Positions 17,829 through 25,918 of a stretch of DNA of 53,574 nt are shown piece after piece. The position numbers were made by a program, and so were the translations under genes. Source of the DNA: Actinomycetales bacterium UBA1383 (GTDB taxonomy: Bacteria > Actinomycetota > Actinomycetes > Actinomycetales > Actinomycetaceae); the NCBI GenBank assembly GCA_002305415.1, contig DBQX01000028.1, positions 68,757 to 122,330 of the forward strand, read 5' to 3'. Under the pieces are notes generated by a model. That model was not told the origin of the DNA, ran no database searches, and was given only the letters and a program-made list of their open reading frames with translations. The number at the start of each line of letters is the position of its first letter. Position 1 is the stretch's first letter.

Positions 17829-18656
17829 TCAGTCCTCCAGGATTCTGCGGGTGATGGCGGCGAGGAGCCCGGCGAGGCGGGACGCGGCGTCCCGGCCTGC
17901 CTCGAGGACCTCCTCGTGGGACAGGGGAGTGGCCGAGATGCCGGCGGCGTGGTTCGTCACGAGGGACATCCCGAGGATCTCGAGGCCGGCGTGGCGTGCG
18001 GCGATGGCCTCGAGGGCGGTGGACATCCCGACGAGGTCGCCGCCGATGCGCTTCGCCATCTGGACCTCGGCAGGAGTCTCGTAGTGCGGGCCGCGGAACT
18101 GGACGTAGACGCCCTGGTCGAGCGTGGGGTCCACCGTGCGGGCGAGGTCTCGCAGGCGGGTGCTGTAGAGGTCCGTGAGGTCGACGAAGGTGGCGCCCTC
18201 GAGGGGCGAGGTGCCGGTGAGGTTGATGTGGTCGGCGATCAGCACAGGTGTCCCGGGCAGCCACTCCGGACGGAGGCTGCCGCACCCGTTGGTCAGGACC
18301 ACGGTTCGGGCGCCGGTTGCCGCGGCGGTGCGGACGGCGTGGGCGACGGCGCGCACGCCCCGCCCCTCGTAGTAGTGGGTCCGGGCGCCCAGGACCAGGG
18401 CGTGCCGGTCCCCGACCCGGATCGAGGTGAGCTTCCCGCCGTGCCCCACCACGGCCGGGGCGGAGAACCCGGGGATCTCCTCCGCGGGGATCTCGGAGAC
18501 CACCTCGCCGAGTTCCGCGGCCGCCCCGCCCCAGCCGGAGCCGAGGACGAGCGCGATGTCATGGCGGGGAACCCCGGAACGTGCGGCGAGCGCCTCGGCC
18601 GCCAGTGCGGCGACCGCGAGGGGATCATCGTGGTGGAGGGCATCGTTGTCGCTCAT
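17829..18656 (-). CDS. Purine nucleoside phosphorylase
   Basis: Trimeric-type (PNP/MTAP family) phosphorylase of 275 aa converting inosine/guanosine and their deoxy forms to base plus pentose-1-phosphate. Landmarks are the phosphate site ALVLGSGWGG, HYYEGR, NGCGSLRPEWLPG, QFRGPHYETPAE and DLVGMSTALEAIAARHAGLEI, with the base-site Asn in VTNHAAG. It is transcribed leftward with the mutase gene. A TANNNT box six bases before the ATG indicates a leaderless start. It completes the purine branch of the salvage cluster. It corresponds to M. tuberculosis deoD (Rv3307) by position. Confidence 0.94.
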   Translation of the reverse strand: MSDNDALHHDDPLAVAALAAEALAARSGVPRHDIALVLGSGWGGAAAELGEVVSEIPAEEIPGFSAPAVVGHGGKLTSIRVGDRHALVLGARTHYYEGRGVRAVAHAVRTAAATGARTVVLTNGCGSLRPEWLPGTPVLIADHINLTGTSPLEGATFVDLTDLYSTRLRDLARTVDPTLDQGVYVQFRGPHYETPAEVQMAKRIGGDLVGMSTALEAIAARHAGLEILGMSLVTNHAAGISATPLSHEEVLEAGRDAASRLAGLLAAITRRILED

Positions 18657-18668
18657 GCGGCAAAGCTA
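18657..18668 (-). promoter_or_regulatory. Leaderless -10 box for purine nucleoside phosphorylase
   Basis: On the leftward strand TAGCTT (18668-18663) lies six bases before the ATG at 18656, with no ribosome-binding site between. Confidence 0.5.
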
Positions 18669-18740
18669 CTCCGACCCGGTGGGGCGCGTCCCCGATAGGG
18701 CCGATTCCCGCCCGGCAAGCGGGGTCGGGCCCCCGCCTGC

Positions 18741-18754
18741 CAGAATGTTCCGCG
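18741..18754 (+). promoter_or_regulatory. Probable leaderless -10 box for lpdA
   Basis: CAGAAT (18741-18746) shares the A2 and T6 positions of the -10 consensus and ends seven bases before the GTG at 18754. This favours that GTG over the in-frame ATG at 18745, which would overlap the box. Confidence 0.4.
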
Positions 18755-20196
18755 TGAGCGCCCCCCCAGAGACACCGGACGTCCGGCCCTCGCGCGTGCG
18801 CGGCGGGTCCCGCGTCGTCGTGATCGGAGGGGGGCCGGGAGGGTACGAGGCAGCACTCGTGGCCCGGCAGCTGGGTGCCTCCGTCACCCTCGTGGAACGC
18901 AGCGGCCTCGGGGGCGCCGCGGTCCTCACCGACGTCGTGCCCTCCAAGACGCTGATCGCCACCGCGGAGTGGATGACGATCACCGAGAGCGCCTCGGAAC
19001 TGGGGATCAGCACCGGGGGGACGCTGACGGTCGACCTGCGCGTGGTGAACCAGCGCGTGCTCGAGCTCGCCGCGCGGCAGTCGGCGGACATCCGCGAGCG
19101 GCTGGAGGCGGAGGGCGTGCGGGTCCTCGATGGTGTCGCCCGCCTCGGGGCGTCCCTCCACGACCGCGGGGCGCGGGAGGTGGTCGTGGGCACCACGGAT
19201 GGTGGGCACGTCCTCGAGGCGGAGGTCGTGCTCCTCGCCACGGGCGCGTCTCCCCGTGTCCTGCCGGACGCGGCGCCTGACGGCGAGCGCATCATGACCT
19301 GGGCGCAGCTCTACCGGCTCGACGCCCTGCCGGAACACCTCGTCGTCGTAGGCTCCGGCGTCACGGGCGCGGAGTTCGCCGGCGCGTACAACGTGCTCGG
19401 GGCGCGGGTCACCCTCGTGTCCTCCCGGGACCGGGTGCTGCCGGGGGAGGACGAGGAGGCCGCCGCGTTGATCGAGTCGGTGTTCCGCCGCCGCGGGATG
19501 ACGGTGCTGTCCCGGTCCCGCGCCGCGGCGGTGCGGCGCACCGGCGACGGCGTGGAGGTGCTGCTCACCGACGGCCGCGTCGTCAGGGGTTCCCACTGCC
19601 TCGTCGCGGTAGGCGCGGTGCCGAACACCGCCGGGATCGGGCTCGAGGAGGCGGGCGTGCAGCTCACGGACTCGGGCCACGTCGTCGTCGACCGGGTCTC
19701 GCGCACCACGGCGTTCCGCGTCTACGCCGCTGGCGACTGCACCGGTGTCATGCCCCTGGCCTCCGTGGCGGCCATGCAGGGCCGGATCGCGATGTGGCAT
19801 GCGCTGGGGGACGCGGTCGCGCCGCTGGACACACACGCCGTGGCGGCCAACATCTTCACCGCCCCGGAGATCGCGACGATCGGTACGAGTGAGCGTGCCA
19901 TCCGTGACGGCGAGGTCGACGGCAGGATCACCCGCCTGCCGGTGGCCCGCAACCCACGCGCCAAGATGCTGGGCATCCGGGAGGGCTTCATCAAGGTGTT
20001 CTCGGACCGCTCGACCGGCGTGGTCCTCGGCGGGGTGGTGGTGGCGCCGCGCGCCGGCGAGCTGATCGTCCCGCTCACGCTCGCCGTCACGAACCGGCTG
20101 ACGGTCGACCAGGTGGCGAACGCGTTCACGATCTACCCCTCGCTCACGGGCTCCCTCAGCGAGGCCGCGCGCACGCTGCACACCGCCCAGGGGTGA
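18754..20196 (+). CDS. lpdA: LpdA-like NAD(P)H dehydrogenase (flavoprotein disulfide reductase fold)
   Basis: FAD/NAD-binding flavoprotein (480 aa) of the pyridine-nucleotide disulfide oxidoreductase fold, closest in kind to mycobacterial LpdA, an NAD(P)H:quinone-type reductase rather than lipoamide dehydrogenase. The FAD site is VVVIGGGPGGYEAALVARQL and the NAD site VVVGSGVTGAEFA. The second FAD motif is YAAGDCTGVMPLASVAAMQG and the dimerisation domain occupies roughly the last 115 residues. Where a disulfide reductase has CxxxxC, this protein reads GGAAVLTDVVPSKT, so both redox cysteines are missing. The start is uncertain between GTG 18754 and ATG 18745. dapE follows after three bases. Confidence 0.85.
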   Translation: MSAPPETPDVRPSRVRGGSRVVVIGGGPGGYEAALVARQLGASVTLVERSGLGGAAVLTDVVPSKTLIATAEWMTITESASELGISTGGTLTVDLRVVNQRVLELAARQSADIRERLEAEGVRVLDGVARLGASLHDRGAREVVVGTTDGGHVLEAEVVLLATGASPRVLPDAAPDGERIMTWAQLYRLDALPEHLVVVGSGVTGAEFAGAYNVLGARVTLVSSRDRVLPGEDEEAAALIESVFRRRGMTVLSRSRAAAVRRTGDGVEVLLTDGRVVRGSHCLVAVGAVPNTAGIGLEEAGVQLTDSGHVVVDRVSRTTAFRVYAAGDCTGVMPLASVAAMQGRIAMWHALGDAVAPLDTHAVAANIFTAPEIATIGTSERAIRDGEVDGRITRLPVARNPRAKMLGIREGFIKVFSDRSTGVVLGGVVVAPRAGELIVPLTLAVTNRLTVDQVANAFTIYPSLTGSLSEAARTLHTAQG

Positions 20197-20199
20197 CAC

Positions 20200-21261
20200 G
20201 TGCTGGACCTCGCCCTCGATCCCGCGGCTCTGACAGCCGCGCTCTGTGACGTTGCCTCCGTGTCCGGTGCGGAGGGTCCCCTCGCGGACGCCGTCGAGGA
20301 GGCGCTGCGGCGGCAGCGGCACCTCGAGGTGGTGCGGTACGGCAACACGGTGGTCGCCCGCACCCACCTCGGGCGGACGCGCCGCGTGGTGCTGGCCGGG
20401 CACCTGGACACCGTGCCGGTCCAGGGCACGCTGCCCACCCGCCTCGTCGGTGACGAGCTCTGGGGCAGGGGGACCGTGGACATGAAGGGAGGGCTCGCCG
20501 TCGCCCTCCATCTCGCCGCGACCCTGGGGGAGCCGCGGTGGGACGTCACCTGGGTCTGCTACGACCAGGAGGAGGTCGCCTCCGAGCGGAACGGGCTGGG
20601 ACGGCTCGCGCGGTCCCACCCCGAGCTGCTGCGCGCCGACCTCGCCATCCTCGGGGAGCCGACGGCGGGCGCCGTCGAGGGTGGCTGCAACGGCACGCTG
20701 AACGCGCGGCTCCGGATCCGGGGCCGGGCCGCCCACAGCGCGCGCCCGTGGCGCGGGGTGAACGCCATCCACCGCGCCGCCCCGGTGCTGCAGCGGCTCG
20801 CGTCGTGGGAGCCGGAGGACGTCGAGGTGGACTCCCTGGTCTTCCGGGAGTCGCTGAGCGCCGTGGCGGTCGGCGGGGGGATCGCCGGCAACGTCATCCC
20901 CGACGAGTGCGTCGTGACGGTCAACCATCGCTTCGCCCCGAGCCGGACGCCCGACGACGCCGTCGCCCGCATCCGCGCGCTCTTCCCCGAGGTCGAGGTG
21001 GAGGTCGCGGACGTCGCCGCGGGCGCCCGGCCGGGCCTCGACGCCCCGGCGGTCGCGGACTTCGTCTCCGCGGTCGCGGCGCGCACCGGCGTCGCCGCGA
21101 AGCTCGGCTGGACGGACGTCGCGCGGTTCGCCGCGCTCGGGATCCCCGCCGTGAACTTCGGCCCCGGAGATCCGCTCCTCGCACATGCCGACGACGAGCG
21201 GTGCGGGATCGCACAGATACGCGCCTGCGCGGCCACGCTGCAGGCCTGGCTGGAAGGGTAG
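20200..21261 (+). CDS. dapE: Succinyl-diaminopimelate desuccinylase
   Basis: Zinc/cobalt M20 hydrolase of the lysine/meso-diaminopimelate pathway, releasing LL-DAP from N-succinyl-LL-DAP for peptidoglycan. 353 aa. The metal/catalytic motifs are LAGHLDTVPV, GRGTVDMKGGLAV and YDQEEV (catalytic Glu and ligand Glu), with the dimerisation motif GRAAHSARPWRGVNA. A near-terminal NFGPGDPLLAHADDE carries the last ligand His. The start is GTG, and the gene ends two bases before the LOG-family gene. The dapE-LOG order is also seen in M. tuberculosis (Rv1202-Rv1205 region). General M20 peptidases look similar; the context supports DapE. Confidence 0.88.
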   Translation: MLDLALDPAALTAALCDVASVSGAEGPLADAVEEALRRQRHLEVVRYGNTVVARTHLGRTRRVVLAGHLDTVPVQGTLPTRLVGDELWGRGTVDMKGGLAVALHLAATLGEPRWDVTWVCYDQEEVASERNGLGRLARSHPELLRADLAILGEPTAGAVEGGCNGTLNARLRIRGRAAHSARPWRGVNAIHRAAPVLQRLASWEPEDVEVDSLVFRESLSAVAVGGGIAGNVIPDECVVTVNHRFAPSRTPDDAVARIRALFPEVEVEVADVAAGARPGLDAPAVADFVSAVAARTGVAAKLGWTDVARFAALGIPAVNFGPGDPLLAHADDERCGIAQIRACAATLQAWLEG

Positions 21262-21263
21262 GA

Positions 21264-22040
21264 ATGGCGAGGGACACGTACCAGAGGGGCCCCGTGGTGC
21301 TGCGGGGCCGGCAGATCCCGAAGGAGACGACGGACACGCGGCTGCTGCAGCCGCAGGTCGACACCGACTGGTTGCACACCGATCCCTGGCGGGTGATGCG
21401 CATCCAGGCGGAGTTCGTCGAGGGCTTCGGGGCGCTCGCCGATATCGGTCCGGCGGTGTCCGTGTTCGGGTCGGCGCGCACCAAGCCGACCACGAAGGAG
21501 TACCTGCTCGGCCGCGACATCGGCAGGCAGGCTGCCAGGGCGGGCTTCGCCGTGATCACCGGCGGCGGACCCGGCGTCATGGAGGCCGCCAACAAGGGCG
21601 CCAGCCAGGCCGGCGGCATCTCCGTGGGCCTCGGGATCGAGCTCCCCCACGAGCAGGGCATGAACCGGTGGGTGGACCTGGGGATCAACTTCCGGTACTT
21701 CTTCGTCCGCAAGACGATGTTCGTGAAGTACTCCAGCGGGTTCATCGTCCTGCCGGGGGGCTTCGGCACCCTTGACGAGCTCTTCGAGGCGCTGACCCTC
21801 GTCCAGACGCAGAAGGTGCGCTCCTTCACCGTGGTGCTCGTCGGGACGGAGTACTGGCAGGGCCTCGTGGACTGGCTCGCGGGCACCATGCTCGGGGGCG
21901 GGAAGATCTCGGCACTCGACCTCCAGCTGATCACCGTGGTGGACACCGCCGAGGACGCGATCGCCGCCGTGACGGACGGTCACAACCGGGTGGTCGAGGC
22001 GGCACTCAGCGCGGAGGTGGACGAGGCTGACGGCTCCTGA
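21264..22040 (+). CDS. LOG family protein (TIGR00730, cytokinin-nucleotide phosphoribohydrolase type)
   Basis: Rossmann-fold enzyme of the LOG (Lonely Guy) family, 258 aa; members release free base from AMP-type (cytokinin) nucleotides. Motifs visible are VFGSARTKP, the nucleotide loop VITGGGPGVMEAANKGA, FVRKTMFVKYS and the hallmark PGGFGTLDELFE. An N-terminal extension of about 60 residues (YQRGPVVLRGRQIPKETTDTR) is typical of the actinobacterial long form. The start ATG is two bases after dapE. The substrate in bacteria is generally unproven. Confidence 0.87.
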   Translation: MARDTYQRGPVVLRGRQIPKETTDTRLLQPQVDTDWLHTDPWRVMRIQAEFVEGFGALADIGPAVSVFGSARTKPTTKEYLLGRDIGRQAARAGFAVITGGGPGVMEAANKGASQAGGISVGLGIELPHEQGMNRWVDLGINFRYFFVRKTMFVKYSSGFIVLPGGFGTLDELFEALTLVQTQKVRSFTVVLVGTEYWQGLVDWLAGTMLGGGKISALDLQLITVVDTAEDAIAAVTDGHNRVVEAALSAEVDEADGS

Positions 22041-22082
22041 GCCGCCCCGGGGCCCAGGGCCGCGGATCCACGGGTCGTGGCC

Positions 22083-22137
22083 TAAAATGGGGGGAGTTCG
22101 TGCGCCACATCCGGCGCATCGTCCGAGTGAAGGGGAG
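22083..22137 (+). promoter_or_regulatory. Promoter and leader hairpin of the DUF3117 gene
   Basis: TAAAAT at 22083-22088 is a good -10 box with no clear -35. The deduced leader of about 50 bases contains a perfect stem TGCGCC/GGCGCA (22101-22106/22113-22118, loop ACATCC) and ends with AGGGGAG (22131-22137), six bases before the ATG. Confidence 0.55.
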
Positions 22138-22143
22138 CGTGTC

Positions 22144-22311
22144 ATGGCAGCCATGAAGCCACGCACGGGAGACGGGCCGCTCGAGGTCACGAGAGAGGGC
22201 CGCGGACTTGTGATGCGGGTGCCGCTCGAGGGTGGCGGACGGCTTGTCGTGGAGCTCAACCAGGAAGAGGCCAACGCGCTGGGTGACGCCCTCGCCGCCG
22301 TGCGGGCCTGA
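22144..22311 (+). CDS. DUF3117 family small protein
   Basis: Conserved actinobacterial protein of 55 aa, beginning MAAMKPRTGDGPLEVTREGR and ending NALGDALAAVRA; it matches the DUF3117 family over its whole length (M. tuberculosis Rv1211-like). There is no known function, no signal peptide and no membrane segment. Strong conservation, its own AT-rich -10 box and a good ribosome-binding site suggest high expression. The stop codon shares one base with the ATG of the M17 peptidase (TGATG), so the two are coupled. Confidence 0.88.
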   Translation: MAAMKPRTGDGPLEVTREGRGLVMRVPLEGGGRLVVELNQEEANALGDALAAVRA

Positions 22312-23843
22312 TGATCGACGTCCCGGCGCTGCCGGAGATTCTCGTCACCGCGGACGACCCACTGGCCGCAGCGGGTCCAGGTGATGCTCTCGTGCTCGCC
22401 GTCCGGCCGGACGGCCCCGAGCGGTTCGTCCCGCCCGCGTTCGCGCAGGCGGTCGCCGAGGCGTACGGCATCGACCTCGAGGCTGCCCTCGACCGGGCGG
22501 AGCTGGGCTCGCCCGGGTCCACGCAGGTGCTCGACCTGCCCCCGTTGCGGAATGACGTGCTCGGCTGGTCGAGCCTCCCCCGCAGGATCGTCCTCGCGGC
22601 GATCGGGGAGACGCCCGCTGCCCTGCGGCAGGCGGGGGCGGCGATCGCCCGGGCGGCGTCGGGAGTCCCCGGTGCGGCTCTCACGCTCCCGCCGCTCAGG
22701 CCCGACCAGGCCCTCGGCCTCGTCGAGGGCCTCCTCCTGCCCGCGTGGCGCATGCCCCGGCTCGGCGCTGCCCTCCAGACCGCGACGCCGTGCCCGCGCG
22801 TCGTCCTGGGCGGCGACATCGCCGAGGCGGTCGTCCACCGCGCGCGCGCCGGCGTCTGGGGCACCTTCCTCGCGCGTACCCTGGCGGCAACGCCCTCCAG
22901 CACCAAGACACCCCGCTGGTTTGCCCAGCAGGCGGTCGACCTCGTCCGGGAGGCGGGCGATCCGCGCCTGACCGTGGAGGTCCGGCGCGAGGGCTGGCTG
23001 GCGGAGCACGGCTTCGACGCCACTCTCGCGGTGGCCCGCGGGTCATCACGACCCGCCCGGCTGGTCGTGGTGCGGTACGACCCGGAGGGCGCCCGCGACC
23101 GTCCCCTCACCCTGGTCGGCAAGGGCATCACGTTCGACACCGGCGGCATCTCGCTGAAGCCGCGCGAGGCCATGGTGCCGATGAAGACCGACATGGCGGG
23201 CGCGGCCGTCGTACTCGCCGCGGTGCTCGCCGCCCACCGCCTGGGCCTGCGGCGTCCCGTCGTCGGCGTGCTGCCGCTCGCCGAGAACGCGCTCGGTGCC
23301 GCCAGCCAGCGGCCCGGCGACGTCGTGACGATCGGCGGGACGACCGTCGAGATCGTGAACACGGACGCCGAGGGCCGGATGGTGCTCGCTGACGCCCTCG
23401 CCTGGGCCCGCGCCACGCTGGACCCAGCCGCGCTCGTCGACGTGGCCACCCTCACCGGAGCCGCGACGGTCGGTCTCGGCCGCCAGCACGGTGCGCTGTT
23501 CGCCACGGACGAGGGCCTCGCCGCGGCCCTCATCGCCGCGGGGGAGCGGCACGGGGAGGAGTTCTGGCGGATGCCGCTCGTCGAGGACTACGGGCCCAGC
23601 CTGAGGTCCGACGTCGCCGACCTGGCCCATGTGGCGATGAACCCGCACGTGCGGGCGGGTGCGGTCATCGCGGCACTGTTCCTGCGCCACTTCGTGGGCG
23701 ACACCCCGTGGGTCCACCTCGACATCGCCGGGCCGGCCCGCACGGGCGCCAAGACCGCGGACCTCCCGGCCAACGCGCCCACCGGCTTCGGGGTGCGCGC
23801 ACTGCTGGACCTGCTTGCGGCGGAGGCCGCGACGGGGCCGTGA
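22311..23843 (+). CDS. Leucyl aminopeptidase (M17 family)
   Basis: Di-zinc aminopeptidase of 510 aa, expected to form cytoplasmic hexamers and release N-terminal residues in peptide turnover. The catalytic domain has VGKGITFDTGGISLKP (Lys and first Asp ligand), MKTDMAGAAVV and the family signature NTDAEGRMVLADAL (Asp, Glu, catalytic Arg). The N-terminal macro-like domain (about 1-170) is divergent, as usual. It starts at the ATG overlapping the DUF3117 stop by one base, and ends one base before the convergent O-methyltransferase gene. Confidence 0.93.
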   Translation: MIDVPALPEILVTADDPLAAAGPGDALVLAVRPDGPERFVPPAFAQAVAEAYGIDLEAALDRAELGSPGSTQVLDLPPLRNDVLGWSSLPRRIVLAAIGETPAALRQAGAAIARAASGVPGAALTLPPLRPDQALGLVEGLLLPAWRMPRLGAALQTATPCPRVVLGGDIAEAVVHRARAGVWGTFLARTLAATPSSTKTPRWFAQQAVDLVREAGDPRLTVEVRREGWLAEHGFDATLAVARGSSRPARLVVVRYDPEGARDRPLTLVGKGITFDTGGISLKPREAMVPMKTDMAGAAVVLAAVLAAHRLGLRRPVVGVLPLAENALGAASQRPGDVVTIGGTTVEIVNTDAEGRMVLADALAWARATLDPAALVDVATLTGAATVGLGRQHGALFATDEGLAAALIAAGERHGEEFWRMPLVEDYGPSLRSDVADLAHVAMNPHVRAGAVIAALFLRHFVGDTPWVHLDIAGPARTGAKTADLPANAPTGFGVRALLDLLAAEAATGP

Positions 23844-23844
23844 C

Positions 23845-24477
23845 TCAGCGCCTGACGGCCACGAGGACGCCGTCGCCGGTGGGCAGCAGCGCCGTCAGCG
23901 CGTCCTCCTGGGCGCGCACGCCCTTCCCGAGTTCCCGGATGGCCACGGTGAGTTCGTCCCTGCGTGCCGGGTCCGCGACCCGCCCGCCGGCGAGGGCATT
24001 GTTGACCACGAGCACCCCCCCGGGGCGAAGCATGCGCCATGCCTGCTCGACGCACGGCACGGCCTCGGCCGGGTCGCCATCCACCAGTACGAGGTCGTAC
24101 GCGGCGTCGGCGAGGCGCGGCAGCACGTCGAGGGCCCGGCCGGCGATCAGCCGGGCGCGGGCGGGCCGGACGCCCGCGGCGGCGAAGGCCTCGCGGGCGG
24201 CACGCTGGTACTCCGCCTCGACGTCGATCGAGGTCAGCACGCCATCGGCCACCATTCCCTCGAGCAGCCAGATGCCGGAGACACCGGTGCCGGTCCCGAT
24301 CTCCGCGACCGAGTGTGCACCAATCGCGGCGGCGAGCAGACGCAGGAGGGCGCCGGTCCCCGGCGAGACCGGGGTGATGCCGAACTCGGCGGCCCGGGAC
24401 CGTGCGGACCGCGCCGGCTCGGATTCTGGAACGAAGTCCTCGGTGTAGGACCAGGACAGAGCCTTGTCGGCAGCCAT
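23845..24477 (-). CDS. SAM-dependent O-methyltransferase
   Basis: Class I methyltransferase of the O-methyltransferase (COMT-like) family, 210 aa. SAM-binding motif I is AEIGTGTGVSGIWLLEGM, an acidic SIDVEAEYQ ends strand 2, DLVLVDGDPAEA is the metal-binding region and MLRPGGVLVVNNAL follows. It diverges from sigE, the arrangement of Rv1220c-sigE in M. tuberculosis. The acceptor substrate is unknown. A TAGACT box on its strand (24514-24509) gives a leader of about 25 bases. Confidence 0.88.
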   Translation of the reverse strand: MAADKALSWSYTEDFVPESEPARSARSRAAEFGITPVSPGTGALLRLLAAAIGAHSVAEIGTGTGVSGIWLLEGMVADGVLTSIDVEAEYQRAAREAFAAAGVRPARARLIAGRALDVLPRLADAAYDLVLVDGDPAEAVPCVEQAWRMLRPGGVLVVNNALAGGRVADPARRDELTVAIRELGKGVRAQEDALTALLPTGDGVLVAVRR

Positions 24478-24508
24478 GGGGGATCCTGTCGTCGGGGCGT
24501 TTCCGGCC

Positions 24509-24514
24509 AGTCTA
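24509..24514 (-). promoter_or_regulatory. -10 box of the O-methyltransferase gene
   Basis: TAGACT on the leftward strand fits TANNNT. A CTGACA lies 15 bases further upstream (24535-24530), a short spacing for a -35; the same bases form part of the sigE upstream element on the other strand. Confidence 0.35.
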
Positions 24515-24528
24515 TCGCTCTCAGGATT

Positions 24529-24551
24529 CTGTCAGGATCGCCCCCTAGGCT
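24529..24551 (+). promoter_or_regulatory. PafBC-like promoter element of sigE
   Basis: CTGTCAGGA (24529-24537), eight bases, then TAGGCT (24546-24551) follows the layout of the RecA-NDp/PafBC promoter (TTGTCRGTG-N8-TANNNT). Six of nine upstream positions match, with the TGTCAG core intact, and the -10 is perfect. Transcription from about 24558 leaves a short leader with GAGAGGA before the GTG start. Confidence 0.45.
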
Positions 24552-24578
24552 TGCGGTACCGCAACGAGAGGACCCACC

Positions 24579-25139
24579 GTGAGCGCGACCGGCGTCGTCG
24601 AGCAGGCGCTGCCGCGCGCCCTCGATGAGGCTCTCCCGAGTTGGGAGGAGATCGTCCAACAGCACTCCGGCCGGGTCTACCGCCTCGCCTACCGGCTCAC
24701 CGGCAACCACGCCGACGCGGAGGACCTCACCCAGGAGACGTTCGTCCGGGTGTTCCGGTCGCTGCACACCTACACACCGGGCACGTTCGAGGGCTGGCTC
24801 CACCGGATCACCACGAACCTCTTCCTCGACCAGGCCCGGCGCCGCAGCCGGCTGCGAGTCGAATCGATCCACGAGCTGCAGCTCGCCTCCGACTGGCAGG
24901 ACCGCCCCGAGCGGCAGTTCGAGCACGCCAACCTCGCGCCCGACGTGCAGCGCGCCCTGGACGCGCTGCCCCCCGGTCACCGGGCGGCGGTGGTGCTCTG
25001 CGACATCGAGGGCTACTCCTACGCCGAGGTCGCCGCCACCCTCGGCGTCAAGCTGGGCACGGTCCAGTCCAGGTTGCACCGCGGCCGGGCCCTCCTGCGG
25101 GAACAGCTGGCGCACCGCCAGCAGGCGGGGTCCGGATGA
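24579..25139 (+). CDS. sigE: ECF sigma factor SigE
   Basis: Extracytoplasmic-function sigma factor of 186 aa for envelope-stress genes. Region 2 spans about residues 25-95 (YRLAYRLTGNHADAEDLTQE, then FVRVFRSLHTYTPGTFEGWLHR) and region 4 about 125-180 (LPPGHRAAVVLCDIEGYSYA, then VAATLGVKLGTVQSRLHRGR). The start is GTG, six bases after GAGAGGA. The gene overlaps an anti-sigma factor and heads sigE-rseA-htrA with tatB convergent, which matches the M. tuberculosis Rv1221-Rv1224 order and supports the name. Confidence 0.92.
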   Translation: MSATGVVEQALPRALDEALPSWEEIVQQHSGRVYRLAYRLTGNHADAEDLTQETFVRVFRSLHTYTPGTFEGWLHRITTNLFLDQARRRSRLRVESIHELQLASDWQDRPERQFEHANLAPDVQRALDALPPGHRAAVVLCDIEGYSYAEVAATLGVKLGTVQSRLHRGRALLREQLAHRQQAGSG

Positions 25140-25918
25140 GGCACCTCGGCTCGCGCGCCAGTGCCCTCATCGACGGCCAGCTCACGGGGAGGCGCCTGCG
25201 TGTCGCCCAGGCCCACCTGCGGCGGTGTGCCGAGTGTCGGGCCCTCGTCCAGGCCGAGGCGGAGATCGCCGAGCGGCTCCATGCCCTCGGTGACGTGGGA
25301 GTTCCCGTCCCACCCATGCCTGCCGTGCCACCGCGGCCGGAACCGTGTTCCCGGCTGCGCCGCGCCGCCCGTACGGTGCAGGACCGGACGGCGATGCCGG
25401 CATGGCGGCATCGCATGGCGCGCCGGGCGGCGGTGGCGGGTGGGCTGTCCGTCGTGATCGTCGGCTCGGTGATCGGCGTCGGGGCGTCCCGGGAGGTGTC
25501 CCTCGACGGCGCTGTCCTCCTCACCTCCCCGGCCGCGTTCACCACCGCCCAGCCCGTGCTCCCGGCCTCCTCCGCGGACTGGTGGATCGTGCCGGACGGG
25601 CTGCCGGAGGGCTTCGCCGTCGCCGCGGTGGCGGCGCGGAGCGTCGACGGACGTGACGTCGTCCAGGTGGACGTGGTCGGACCAGGGGGTGCCGCCCGCC
25701 TCGTCCAGGTGCGCGGCGTCGTTCCTGCCGCTTCCGTTCCCGCCGGGGCGGTGTCCGTCCAGTGCGGCGACGTCGGTGTCGTGGTCTCGGGCGACGCGGC
25801 GGTCCGCGACGCGGTGGTCGCGCGGCTGCCCGCGCATGGCCTGGACGCCTCACCGGTGGGACGATGGGAGCGGGGACTGGAGGCGCTGGTCTCGTTCGTC
25901 CAGGAGGTGGTCCGATGA
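25136..25918 (+). CDS. rseA: Anti-sigma factor RseA (zinc-binding, membrane-spanning)
   Basis: Anti-sigma factor of 260 aa that should hold SigE at the membrane. The N-terminal zinc anti-sigma domain has H27-x3-C31-x2-C34 (AHLRRCAEC). One hydrophobic segment (about 97-117, AVAGGLSVVIVGSVIGVGA) separates it from an extracytoplasmic domain of about 140 residues. This outer domain is larger than in the mycobacterial protein, which is largely cytoplasmic, so signal sensing may differ. The ATG overlaps the sigE stop (ATGA) and its own stop overlaps htrA, giving tight coupling with sigma factor and protease. Confidence 0.86.
   Translation: MRHLGSRASALIDGQLTGRRLRVAQAHLRRCAECRALVQAEAEIAERLHALGDVGVPVPPMPAVPPRPEPCSRLRRAARTVQDRTAMPAWRHRMARRAAVAGGLSVVIVGSVIGVGASREVSLDGAVLLTSPAAFTTAQPVLPASSADWWIVPDGLPEGFAVAAVAARSVDGRDVVQVDVVGPGGAARLVQVRGVVPAASVPAGAVSVQCGDVGVVVSGDAAVRDAVVARLPAHGLDASPVGRWERGLEALVSFVQEVVR

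Noticed and set aside
18625..21186. 853-codon leftward open frame opposite lpdA and dapE
   Set aside because: Low-complexity shadow translation; both sense genes have catalytic or cofactor motifs.
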